This document shows, one piece after another, positions 19,549 through 29,126 of a stretch of DNA of 31,025 nucleotides (positions within the stretch are counted from its first letter, which is position 1; every line of letters begins with the position of its first letter). The stretch comes from Thamnocephalis sphaerospora. Taxonomy: Eukaryota > Zoopagomycota > Zoopagomycetes > Zoopagales > Sigmoideomycetaceae. A model generated the notes under the pieces. It saw only the letters and a program-made list of their open reading frames with translations. It was not told the DNA's origin and searched no databases. The DNA lies in the NCBI GenBank assembly GCA_003614735.1, contig KZ992562.1:1-31025 (forward strand), read 5' to 3'. A program made the translations under genes and the position numbers.

Positions 19549-20588
19549 ATGTTCATTGACCAGCTCTATGAGTAGGTGTGCCGCGTACGCGCTGTCTACT
19601 TGTGTACGCAAATCGCTTGACGCATCCTGTACAGAATTTTGGAGTGCGGCTATTTTAGCCATATCGTTGGTTGGGACGAAAACGGCACATCTTTTTACGT
19701 CCACAACCAAGAGGCCATGACACACGATGTGCTCCCCACCTTTTCCGCACAAACGCATTTTTCGTCGTTTGAGCGACAGCTCAACGTAAGTGTCGATGGC
19801 AGCGTGGAGAAGCGCGCTAAACATGGTGCTTACCAGCGCTGAATTTACATTCTTGGTCGCTGTACAGATGTACGGATTTGAACGCCTGTCCGATGGACGC
19901 AAGCGCAAGCGGTCGGGCGAGGCATCCCGGTTTGCCCATCCGTACTTTGTAAGCGGTGCTCCGGAGCTGCTTGGGCTTATTCGCCGCAAGCAGCGCTCCA
20001 GCGGACGTGCCTCCAGTCTTCCTGCGCGGAAGAAGGCACGCAAGAACTTTGCTGCCTCTTCGGCCTATTTGCCCATTACTGGTATGCAACTAAAGGTGCA
20101 CGGTGTGGTAGTGGTTGGGCAAAATCTAATGCATGCTGCACCAACCGCGCCATGCAGATCCAGTAGTCTGGTCACCTCACGCGCCAACTCAAGCCAGCGA
20201 CACATGGCTACTCTGTTCTCCTGCCCGGATGCCCTTTTTCACAGACAGTCTGGCACGCGCCTGTGGTGAAACCAGCTCGGTGAAGAGTACCGAGGATGAT
20301 GATGCCATGTCATGCCATTCGCTACTGCAAACACCGCCACCACCTCAGGCTCAGTTGCTGCCTCTGCTAAATGCTGCAGACGAAATGGGAACGCAGCTGT
20401 TTGGCCTTGCAGCGATGCCACAGGTGGCCGTAGCCCCGGTTGATGTAGCCTGCCTAGAGGGCAGTCCTGCACTACCCGCCATTGCCGAAACAGTATCGTC
20501 CGTGCAGGTCTGCGACCCCGCACTACAACCATACTATCAGGAGCAGTTGCTGGCCTTGATGCTAGCCCAGGTCTTTGCTCAAAGCTAA
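19549..20588 (+). CDS. HSF-type transcription factor
   Basis: Exons 19549-19571, 19635-19785, 19868-20081 and 20158-20588 encode 272 residues. The first about 100 residues form a heat-shock-factor DNA-binding domain: MFIDQLYEILECGYFSHIVG, then DENGTSFYVHN, the recognition helix HFSSFERQLNMYGFERL, and FAHPYFVSGAPELLGLIRRK. An intron (82 bp) splits the recognition helix between Asn and Met, a classic HSF intron position. A basic cluster (RKKARK) may be a nuclear signal. The C-terminus is acidic, Gln- and Leu-rich, without a clear HR-A/B coiled coil, so trimerisation is doubtful and an Mga1- or Sfl1-like regulator is as likely as a true heat-shock factor. The start is uncertain: frame 1 is open back to a TAG at 19492-19494 that could itself be an acceptor, with a possible extra first exon starting at 19399. 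Confidence 0.85.
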
Positions 20589-20724
20589 CGAGTATTACAT
20601 ACGTGCACGTACCGTTCTTCTTCATTCTTGCTTTTATTTGTCACGAGTATTGTCGTCGACGCCAACCAATACAAACAATGCGCATCAACTCATATCCGCT
20701 CCGCTTGACGGGTTGGCAGCGTTA

Positions 20725-22649
20725 TTAGCGCAATGTGGTGCCATGTGCACGCTCACGCAGCGCACGCAGCCGACTGCGCCAGTCATCAGCACCAATGTAA
20801 GCGCCACACAGGCGCCTTTGACCGGTAAAAGCCTCGCGGCCGTGTAGCACACGCCAGTTGTCGAAGCAAACAACACGACCTGGCTGCAGCGAAAGACGAA
20901 GCACGTTGGCCGGATCACGCACGCGCTCCTGCCAGTAGCGCAATGCAAGGTAGTAGGCACGTGTCTCGTCGGTCGTCATCTGCAGCGGCGCGCGGTCGTC
21001 ATTGTTGTAGCGCACTTGGAAGAGCCGCCCAACACGAGCCGACTTATCCCCCGGTGTGTTCTGCGGCAGATGGTTCAGGATTGGGTACGGATGTGCCGGT
21101 CGCAGATACACGCCATCGTCACCACGAGCTGCTGCATCGGTGCGCGTATAGGAAAGCGTCTGGTATGCATCGGGATGACGCTTGAGCAGCTGGCGTGCTG
21201 CATGGAAGCCATCCAGGAATGTGGACTCTCCGCCTTGTTCTGCCGCCCGCAGCATGTGGAACATCTGCAGGCTATCCCCGTACAAAGATTAGCACCAGTA
21301 GCAGGTAGACAAGCACATCTACTTACCCAGCTGGATCGGTAAAGTAGGTATTGTCCGTGTGTAGCTGCAGCGCCAGTGGTGTATAGGCGGTATCGCCGTG
21401 TGCCATGTCAGCTGTAAAGTCCCAGAATCCACCTAAGTGCCGTTGGCCTGCCAGTCAGCTACGCGAGATTAGGGTGCGCCAACCGCAAGTACCACTGCCT
21501 ACCATAGTGGGTAACACGGATGTGGCTGATGCGCTGTGCTAGCTGCTCTGTATGCTCTGGCGTGCCAGGCACCCCATCGACAATGCCAATGCCGTAGCGT
21601 TCCTGCACTCGGCCGTGTCAGTGTCGGCTATGCGCATCCTAGAAGAGGAACACTCACGATGTTTTCCAACCAAGCTTGCACGCCCTGCTCCGAATGCATC
21701 ACCTAATTGACAAGGTGAATGGGTGGGCGCTCAGCATTGCCATTGCTGCTGCTGTTCTACACTCACTTTCTCGTAGGGCACGGTTGGCAGATGATCGGCC
21801 AGGTTGGCATCCCAAAGTGTTGGGCTGTCTGCTTGAGACATGTCGGCTGCCATTTGCTCGCGTAGCCAACCCAAATGGTATACGCTCTGATGGCCATCGG
21901 GCCCTGTGCATGTGTAGTGGTTTGTCAGCAGGAGACAGCGGATCACCAAGCACTTTTGGCTACGCACACTCCAAGTGAAGCTGCTCATGCTCCACACTGG
22001 TATGCTGCGGCCGAATATCCAACGGGATCTATGGCAGCCAGGGTCAGCACAGCGAGCGACAGTCGCAGCAGCAGCAAGTGCCTGCCTTGTACGTGTCCAC
22101 GAGTCTTTGCTTGGTTACGCCATGATGGCACTGCGGACACGGACAATGATCACGCAGCCAGAAACTCAGACTGTATTGCTGTCATGTTAGCCTCTGGGCA
22201 GTGCATGACATGGCAGCACTGGCACTCACAAGCGACCCTCGTGGCCATCCTTCCAGCGTACAGACACAACGTCATCGTGAGCTTCTGGCGTATGGACACT
22301 GGCTGTCTGCCGTTCAAGCTGTCATTGTCCATGTATCGTGGTTAACGCAGGCCAGCAGTGGCGAGCCTGGTGCGCGTTGACATGTCGGTGACCTACCTGT
22401 GTGCCATGCGCTAGCTTCCCATGTTCTGGCTTAGAAGCGCTGCTGCTCTTGGCGTGAGCGCACAAAGCTGCACTGCGGCTGTACTCGACGTGTTGTCCAG
22501 TGACAACGACCAAAGTCGCGTGAGATGGTAGCGACGCAAGTGGCCCAGCACCACCGTCTCATGACACACCTGGAAAAGGCGCGTCCAGCCACCACAGACG
22601 GCATTCTAGCACGCACCATACTCGCTAGACTGCAGCGTGCTAGGGCCAT
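20725..22649 (-). CDS. TMLH: Trimethyllysine dioxygenase, first enzyme of carnitine synthesis
   Basis: Ten exons in transcript order: 22649-22570, 22478-22397, 22318-22230, 22170-22086, 22028-21968, 21903-21767, 21702-21658, 21602-21503, 21432-21327 and 21271-20725; 443 residues. The enzyme hydroxylates N6-trimethyllysine using Fe(II), 2-oxoglutarate and O2. Residues 1-27 (MALARCSLASMVRARM) look like a mitochondrial presequence. The N-terminal domain has WLRDHCPCPQCHH with TKQRLVDT, and later WPDGHQSVYHLGWL. The catalytic domain has THYGGFWDFTADMAHGDTAYT, the iron ligands H251 and D253 in HTDNTYF, RYNNDDRAP, and the distal H405 in DNWRVLHGREAFTG. Segment length between QRLVDT and WPDGH equals that of human TMLHE, which supports the inferred GC-AG intron at 22029-22085. 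The second acceptor could alternatively place the exon 2 edge at 22472. The gene is divergent from YPI1. Confidence 0.9.
22029..22085 (-). other. Probable GC-AG intron of trimethyllysine dioxygenase
   Basis: The conserved frame stays in phase 0 only if exon 4 ends at AAG|GCAGGC, giving a 57-bp intron with a CTGAC branch and a CCATAG acceptor. The nearby GT (AC|GTACAAG) would put the next exon out of frame. With the GC donor the number of residues between two conserved motifs matches human TMLHE exactly. Confidence 0.6.
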
Positions 22650-22887
22650 GTTTTGCAGTAATGTCGGCGGTCGGTGGCTTGTGCTCGGAAGGAGGCGGAA
22701 GAGTGCAGAGACGGTGGGCCTGGTGTGACGGCATGATGCGCCCCCACAGCGTGTTCTTGGTCGTCGTATAGCCACTTTTCGCATTCCTACGCATTCAGCC
22801 GCACCAGTTCCTGCCGCAAACTTTTCGTCCTACCCTTTCTTGCCTGCAAGCCGCCGCCAGGGATTCCGCTCCATTACACTAGGCGCC
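22650..22887. promoter_or_regulatory. Shared divergent promoter region
   Basis: Only 238 bp separate the start codons of trimethyllysine dioxygenase (-) and YPI1 (+), so both promoters lie within it. No TATA box is obvious. A pyrimidine-rich run precedes the YPI1 start. Confidence 0.5.
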
Positions 22888-23510
22888 ATGAACGAGCAGG
22901 TCATGCGCTCCTGCCCCCCGGCATCGGCCGCAAACGGCAGTCAGACCGTCACAGAGGCCGAGGCGCTGGATCTGATTCCACCGGCTGGCGTCCTTCATCT
23001 TTCGGGCGCCAACACACCAGCACTGGCAGAGCACAGCGCCACTTTGGCTGACGAGGCGCCGCGACGACGGATACACTGGGATGAGTCGGTGGTGGACAAT
23101 GAGCATTTGAATCGCAAAAAGTCCAAGAGTAAGTGGTCAGCAAAGCGGCTGCAGACATCATGCGACGGTGGAGGCTGACCCGTGTATGCTGCGCTGTAGT
23201 ATGCTGCATTTTCCGTAAACAGCGTGCATTTGACGAGTCGTCCAGCGGCGAGTCGTCCACCTCTTCTTCCTCGGACGAGTACTCCTCGGACGATACGGCC
23301 GGCTCGGGCGACGGAGCGTGTGCGCATCACGGGCATCATCACCACCACGGCCACCGTCGCCGGCGCCGTCGTCGTCGTCGCGAGCCTGGACCCAATGCCT
23401 ACGAAAAGGCACCGCGCTACGGCATGCCGGCGAAGAAGCAGAATATAGACAGCGCACCAAAGGATGAGGGTGCGGCACCCGCAGAGGAAGCACCGGCAAG
23501 TGTCGAGTAA
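22888..23510 (+). CDS. YPI1: Protein phosphatase 1 regulatory inhibitor, YPI1/PPP1R11 (inhibitor-3) family
   Basis: Exons 22888-23128 and 23200-23510 (71-bp GT-AG intron, phase 1) encode 183 residues. The family core is RRRIHWDESVVDNEHLNRKK followed across the splice by ICCIFRKQRAFDESS; the first part includes the PP1-docking IHW segment. This matches the conserved VDNE-x-x-x-x-x-x-SK-CC pattern of inhibitor-3 proteins, which bind and restrain PP1 (Glc7) in the nucleus. A Ser/Asp-rich acidic stretch follows, then a cluster of seven or more His and a run of about nine Arg, which may bind metal or nucleic acid. The start at 22888 (context GCGCCATGAA) is preferred to a non-ATG upstream extension. 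It converges on RPN13, 200 bp away. Confidence 0.9.
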
Positions 23511-23710
23511 ATGCAAACGCGTTTGTGGCGATGCAGTGTCGCACTCGTACTTGAGTATCTGCGCTGCTTCTGTATAAACATATCTATATCGGACACGCTT
23601 ACAGCAAGTAAACGATGAATTGCGCGGATCATCGACGCAGCTCTTTATTCCAAAAACAGTGCGCATTTGGACTGTAACCATCGCGTTGATGACCTCATGA
23701 AGGTGTGCGC

Positions 23711-24898
23711 CTAATCTTCGTCCATGCGGTCGCCACTGCCCTCGTTCTGTGGTGGAGCAGGATCCGCCTGCAGCTCCTCGCCGTCGCCCTCGTTGTCGGC
23801 ACGATCGCGGGCCAGCTGCTCAATGGCCTGCAGGAAAGCGCGCACGCTGCTTCCCGCCGAAGCAGGAAGGCCCAGCTCCAACACCAGCGGCACCATCTGA
23901 CCTGAATTGAGCGCAGCACTCAGCGACGCAAGCGATTGGCGGAATTGCGGGCTGGCTACCACCTGCTGCACCTCCTCAAGCGTATGCGGTGCTCCTTCTG
24001 GCAGATGCGGGAAGATTGCTGCGCGAAGCTCCGCGTCATCCAGCACCGGCTGCAGATGCTCCGACGTAAGCACATCGTTCAGCGACGAGTCAGTCTCGGC
24101 AGCATGGCGCGCCGTTATGTCTTCAGGAACGGTGATGTTGGCCAGAAGCTCACGCAGGTTGCCCAGCTGGTTGCCTGAAGTTGCGCCAGCTGCACCGCCA
24201 CTAGGCAGGGAGCCAGTAGCAGCAGCTGTGGCCGTAGCCGTGCCTGGAACCGGCTGCCGCCGCTGCGCCGCCGCCAGCGTTTCCTCGTTCACGTCATAGT
24301 CGATCGAGCTATCCAGCATGCGCATCAGCGGACTCTGATCGTCCATGACCTCGGCCGCGTCCGGATTTGCAATGTAATCGTTCAAGCGCCGGCAGAGGAT
24401 TTCATCGCGAGCTTCGTCCCGGTGCTGCATCCAGAAGAAGAGGACGTTGCCGGAGGATCGGAAGCGCAGAGCATACACGCGACCAGGGCTCTGTGTCACC
24501 TTGAAAAACTCGGCATCATCCTCAAAGATGATCAAATCCTACGCAAGTGCGCGTATCTTTGCGTAAGCGTGCGTCTGCGAGCGCATTGGCTGCTGTGCAA
24601 TGACGAAGCATGGCTGGTGGCATACCTCGACAATCTCGCCCGTTTCACGGTTCTTCCAGTGGAAATGGAGCAATCCATCCGACTAGCGTGCGCAGACATG
24701 TCAGCATGCGCAGCGATCGTCGCTGGCTCGCCCACACAGTCAGGCACATACTTTCTCCAGGTACACCAGGCCTTTGGCGTCATCTGGGCGCACCCACTTG
24801 GTGTCGCCATCGCGGAACATGCGGCCAGCCTTAAACTCAAGCAGATGGCCAGGCCGCGACAGCTGCATTGCTGGGAAATTAGCAAAGAAGGAGTCCAT
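23711..24898 (-). CDS. RPN13: Proteasomal ubiquitin receptor RPN13/ADRM1
   Basis: Exons 24898-24752, 24682-24626 and 24538-23711, all joined in phase 0, encode 343 residues. Residues 1 to about 125 form the Pru domain: GHLLEFKAGRMF, KGLVYLEK, then SDGLLHFHWKNRETGEIVE and DLIIFEDDAEFFKV. This domain docks on Rpn2 in the 19S cap and binds ubiquitin. A Thr/Ala/Gly linker follows. Then comes a DEUBAD-type C-terminal helical domain (about 185-300, including VLTSEHLQPVLDDAELRAAIFPHLPEG), which in animals recruits and activates the deubiquitinase UCH37. Its presence makes this the long, animal-like form, as opposed to short yeast Rpn13, which has only the Pru part. The tail is acidic and ends RMDED. 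Confidence 0.93.
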
Positions 24899-25050
24899 GT
24901 TGCGGTTGGTGTGCGGATGTGTGTGCAGACAGGGCGGGGAATAGTGCAGCAATAAAGTGGAAAGAGGCGCTGGCCTTGTTTATTACTGATGACGCAACGC
25001 GGGCACACGAGGTTGCCTAGTGGCTCTCGCTTTGTTACTGCTCTCTACAG

Positions 25051-25644
25051 TCAGCGAGTACGTTTCTGTTCATTGTTGAACTGGACCATAAGTACTTCTA
25101 TGCGTGCCATGTTAGTAGAGAACAGTTGGACATGGCCAGATGTACTTGCCTTGAGCCACCTCCTTGCGTACATTCCAGAGACGCCTAGCGTAAGGATGCG
25201 TCTCGTATCTCCTTGCATCCTAATGGAGTGTGCGACAAACACGCTAAGCGAGCAAAACTACAACAGCATCGATTTTGGACTACGTACCCTTTTGGACTCT
25301 AGCTCAACGATAAATGCTGCATTAAAGAGAGAGAGAAGGTGGTTGGATAAGTATGGACGCAATGTCGAGTACGTTCTCACTGGCGCTATTTGCATGGTCG
25401 TGAGATACCTACTTTGCGTGAAGCCGCTACCAAACTGAGAGTCGTTGTTGCCGTAGTGAGCTGCGCGTACAAACGGGATGGCACTGGTAATGTTTTGCTG
25501 TAGCTCTTCCAGAAGCGACTTTAGCGCACTGTCCACATTCTCCTTGTACTTGTAGTCGACTGTGGTGCGTCACAAGTTGAGCGAAACCAGGCAGGTGCGC
25601 AGTGTGTTTCACGGTATCTACTTACCGACGTAGAGGTATGCCAT
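25051..25644 (-). CDS. Stress-responsive A/B-barrel (Dabb) domain protein
   Basis: Five exons, 25644-25626, 25559-25413, 25316-25288, 25219-25150 and 25097-25051, encode 103 residues, the usual length of a single-domain Dabb protein. The sequence runs MAYLYVVDYKYKENVDSALK, then GSGFTQTFIVELESKRDARRY, THPYARRLWNVRKEVAQ, EVLMVQFNNEQ. The F-x-V-E-L/F-x-S-K/R-x-x-x-x-Y-x-x-HP segment is characteristic of this family, which forms dimeric alpha/beta barrels of varied or unknown function. The start is at MAYLY; a longer open frame upstream on the same strand (25872-25618) is not continuous with the fold and is rejected. Exons of 19 and 29 nt are unusually small. The last intron (25098-25149) has AG|GCAAGT as donor and a CTAAC branch. 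The gene lies 152 bp upstream of RPN13 on the same strand. Confidence 0.82.
25098..25149 (-). other. Probable GC-AG intron of the Dabb gene
   Basis: The intron begins CAAG|GCAAGT, has TACTAAC 14 bases before the end and closes with GCATAG; length is 52 bp. It joins two segments of the Dabb domain in frame (phase 1). No GT donor nearby gives an open, family-consistent product. Confidence 0.75.
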
Positions 25645-26156
25645 GGTGCAGGTGGAGGCCGTACGGTGGAGCAACAAGTCAGCAGTCACTTGGCGGTATG
25701 GTTTGTGTCCACGCCAGGCAAAGCGGCGCTCCAGGGCTTTATATTGGCGACAGGAGTCTGCAATCCTCACCGCATCCGCTGGGGGTGAGCACAGGCGCTG
25801 CTGGTACAGTCGATCGCTGCATTGGAAGCCCGCTGAGAAATGCTCGCGTAGCATCTGATGCGCCCATAACATCTTCTCAGCCGATATAAATACCGGTCAA
25901 ATCACAGTGTCAGTGCCGTAACCAAGACAACGCGTATGCGTCCGCGTCGCTAACAGGTGCCATGTCGCCAACACTAGGGGCAAGCAACGCCCCTGCTCAC
26001 GCTGGTGTAAGCCAAGCCACCGGAATGTTGACGTGATCCTTTGTGGACAAAACGATGGCTGCGGTATGGCGGCCACAGCTGGTGCGCACAGTTTGCATAC
26101 CATGGCCAACAAATGCCTACATTTACCAGCGTGCACGTGTGTACTGTGTGCGCGCT

Positions 26157-26194
<38 letters not shown>

Positions 26195-26657
26195 TTCTTC
26201 TTGGGCAAGTTTAGTGGCAGTGATGAGCATAGTGTGGCCCGCGAGACGGCACCTCTAGTCTATCCGGCGCGCACATGCGCCCGCCGACAGAAAGAGAGAG
26301 AGAGAGGCACATACATGCACGGGCGCGCGCAGGAGCGCGTGTGTTGACACAGGCAGTCGCAAGACAAGAAGAGTGCAATTGTGATGATGCCGCCTACACA
26401 CACATACCCTCATGTAGGGAAGAAAAGACAACGATGAAGAGGATGATGGCGATGGCAAGGATGAGGCAGCAGTAGCAGCGGCAGCAGAAGTAAAAAAGAG
26501 CGAAAAAGGCAAATGTAATGCTCGCAGACGCCAGCATTTGCGTAGCACGCGCAGGCGGACGCGCGGCCAGAAGCAGGCAAGAGTGCGAGCGAGCAGTACA
26601 GGGCCGCCAGAGTGCACGGTGCGCCGCCTGCGATGATGCTATAGACCTTCACACGGC
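25645..26657. other. Intergenic region with (TG)15 and GA-rich repeats
   Basis: About 1 kb lies between the NOP56 stop codon and the Dabb start, both on the minus strand. It contains a perfect (TG)15 tract and a GA-rich run at about 26292-26307. Open frames on both strands are low-complexity translations of these repeats or Arg/Cys-rich noise. No RNA gene or further exon could be supported. Confidence 0.4.
26161..26190. repeat. (TG)15 dinucleotide microsatellite
   Basis: Fifteen perfect TG units lie in the intergenic space between NOP56 and the Dabb gene. Confidence 0.9.
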
Positions 26658-28403
26658 TTATTTGCTGCTCTTCTTCTTCTTCTTCTTCTTGTCCTTCTTC
26701 TCCGACACATCCACATCCATGGCCGTGTCCTCGTCCTCCTCCTTCTTCTCCTTCTTCTCCTTCTTCTTCTCCTTCTTCTCCTTCTTCTCCTTCTTGTCGC
26801 TCTTGCTCGGCTTCTCGCTCTCGACGTCGGCCATCGGCGTGTCCTCGTCGGCATCACGCAGCTCGTTGATGACAGACTGCATCACATCAATGTTCTTGCT
26901 TGGCGGTGCGCCAGTCTCGTAGAACGCCAGGCGGTCCTCCACCTGCTTGCGCATCGCCTCGCCGAACCGGGTGGTGGGCGTCTCTGTGAAGCAATCAATG
27001 CGCGATGCAATCGAGCACTTGTTGGCAAGGAAGCGCGAGATGCGGCCCTTGTTCTTCTGGCCAGCCTTGCCGATGAACGACGAGTGGTAGATCAGACCGT
27101 ACTTTGGCGTGTTGCCGCGCGTCTTCAGCGCACGGAACAGCGCCTTCTCCGCACCGAGGATCTGAACCGTCGAGGCCGGGTACTTGGACAGGTTGGTGAG
27201 CGAACCGGCGTGCGAGATGAGGCGGGCGCCGACCATCTCGCCAATGAGCGCGGCCAGGTTAGGCGCCACCTGGTTCATGCGCGACTGCAGGTAGCCGTGC
27301 AGGCGCTTGCGGTAGTCGGTCAGCGAGATCACACGGTCGGCGAAGCTCTGGATGTTGATCATGTCAATCTCCGAAATGTCCGTGCCCATCGACGAGCGCG
27401 CCGCATCCAGGATCTGCTTGGCCTTGCCGGCATCCTGATCGACAATCTCCTCCATGGCCGGCAGATGCTCCTCCGTCAGCTGCGACTTGTTCTTGATCAG
27501 CTTGGCAAGGCGCGCATACTGGCCGTTGTCGTTGACGATCTTGACAAGCTCCGGGAAGTGCCAGCCGTACCACTCGCTTTGAAGAGCAAACAAAAGCGCG
27601 AGTTGGTATGAGCGATGTACGGAGACTAGACGTTATGTCGCCACACCGGGTCGCGACACGCATCCATGTGCCAACCGGCTACACTTACCGAATGCGCATG
27701 GAGAAGGTGTTGATGTCCTTGTCCAGCTGATCAATGAGCGCGATAGCCTGGATGATCATGTTGTCGGAGCGGTGCACGTTGAACTTGACCTTGGCACGCG
27801 AGTAGCTGTGGCCAAGACCGAGCTGCGCCTTCTCCAGATCGCCCTCCTTGAGCTGCGCCAGCAGCTTCTCCGAGTGGAAGCGCAGGCCGCGCACCAGCTC
27901 GTGCACCAGCTCGTCCGAGGCGCAGTCGATGGACAGCTCCTGCTTGATGGAACCCGCCAGGTTCTTCTCGTCCACACCGAGGCACACCTTGGCCTTCTTG
28001 GACGACTTGGGCAGGTTCATCTCAAGGAATGCCTTGAGCGACTCGTTGCACACACCTGGACGCGCAAAGACAGCGGATCAGCGGTCTGCGCAATAAGTAT
28101 GTTCGCGCTGTATTGTACTCACCCTCGGAGACATCGTTCTGGTTCTCCAGCGCGTGCACGGCGTTTTTGAACGGCATAAAGGACTTGAGCTTCAGCATCT
28201 TGCCGAACTTGCCCAAATCGAGAATGCGCGCCTGCACCTCATCCAGCTTCTGGCCAATCTCCTCAGACTGCACACGCTCAAAGAGCGCGTAGCCCGAGGC
28301 GGTCTCAAACAGAATGTGCGTCGTAGTCTATGGGCAGCAAGCGAGTACGCAGACGTTGTCGGTCAGCACTGTGCAAAAATGCAGTATCGTGTACGCGCCC
28401 CAT
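26658..28403 (-). CDS. NOP56: Box C/D snoRNP core protein NOP56
   Basis: Exons are 28403-28395 (nine coding bases, MGR, tentative), 28327-28123, 28055-27689 and 27576-26658; 499 residues. The protein holds box C/D snoRNAs with fibrillarin, Nop58 and Snu13 for rRNA 2'-O-methylation in the nucleolus. The NOP5NT domain starts [33 protein letters not shown] leads to the NOSIC region with [20 protein letters not shown]. The Nop domain is nearly canonical ([59 protein letters not shown]). SMR-x-REWYG distinguishes it from NOP58. The last 70 residues are a KEKE-type Lys/Glu tail encoded by CTT-rich repeats on the plus strand. An alternative first exon (ATG at about 28713 with a roughly 380-bp intron) cannot be excluded. 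I saw no box C/D snoRNA motifs in its introns. Confidence 0.93.
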
Positions 28404-29126
28404 GGCAGCACATAGCAGCTGGTGCCAGAACGCAGCCGCCAAGGGGCGTGTAGACCACGTTTTGGTTGCACGTAGCGCAGAGGAAATAGCAGCTGCCACG
28501 CACAAGTGCGTGTCGCAACAGGTCAGCCACACGCTGCCTCTCTTTTCCGATCTCGCCGCAAGCGGCATGCGGTATGCGTGTTCTTAATGTGAATTCCGCG
28601 TCGGTTTACAGGCGGACAGCACTTTGTGTGGTCTACAACGCGCTCGCTCTGCTCGGTCCTGCCCTGCCCCCAGCTTCGGTGGACCGCTAAATGCCTATTC
28701 CATACTAACCATGGTGCGTTGCGTCGAATGGCCGACGTGCGTATATGCGCAGCGGCGTGCGTAGATCGACTTGAGTGAAAAAAGAAAGAGATGTGGGCGA
28801 GTCGTGCGCGGGGCGGACGAGGAGGAGGAGGCGAAAGGCAGGCGGCGGGTGGCGTGCCAGTACTACAAAATAAAAAAGAAAAAAGCAAATTGCCGCTCAA
28901 ATTCCACACTCACACACACACGCACACACGCACACACACACACACGCACACCACACTGAGGCGCCTCTAGCCGACGACAGAAAACTGGCAAAGCGCGTCA
29001 AACTGCACTTTATCCACTACAGCAAAATCCAGCCGTCCTCATACGCAGTCAATGCTCCAGACCTATCTGCCACAAATGCCAACGCGTGGATAAGCATACT
29101 GCGAGCAGACCACGTCAGCTGGCTAC
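28404..29126. other. Intergenic region between NOP56 and the mannosidase gene
   Basis: This 723-bp region lies upstream of NOP56 and downstream of the mannosidase stop codon. It contains an A-rich stretch on the plus strand around 28866-28890 (T-rich in the NOP56 sense) and a CA-rich microsatellite. The NOP56 promoter must be here. Nothing else is recognisable. Confidence 0.4.
28907..28954. repeat. Imperfect (CA)n microsatellite
   Basis: A tract of CA units interrupted by several CG steps spans about 48 bases upstream of NOP56. Confidence 0.85.

Noticed and set aside
19384-20043. Long minus-strand open frame of 219 codons opposite the HSF gene
   Set aside because: It is the antisense shadow of conserved HSF DNA-binding domain exons.
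22431-22784. Minus-strand open frame of 117 codons at the start of trimethyllysine dioxygenase
   Set aside because: Only its presequence-like middle (22649-22570) is used as exon 1; the rest reads through an intron beginning GTGTGT and has Arg/Cys-rich noise.
25618-25872. Minus-strand open frame of 84 codons upstream of the Dabb gene
   Set aside because: Its last codons overlap the true first exon in the same frame, but the Dabb fold begins at MAYLY and no family member has such an N-terminal extension.
26639-26857. Arg-rich minus-strand open frame
   Set aside because: It is the NOP56 KEKE tail read in another frame.
28328-28394. snoRNA hosted in NOP56 introns
   Set aside because: NOP56 genes often host snoRNAs, but the introns here are 67-112 bp and show no C box and D box in correct order and spacing.
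26658-28403. NOP58 instead of NOP56
   Set aside because: The SMRIREWYG segment and the N-terminal [15 protein letters not shown] are NOP56-type; NOP58 has a different sequence before REWYG.
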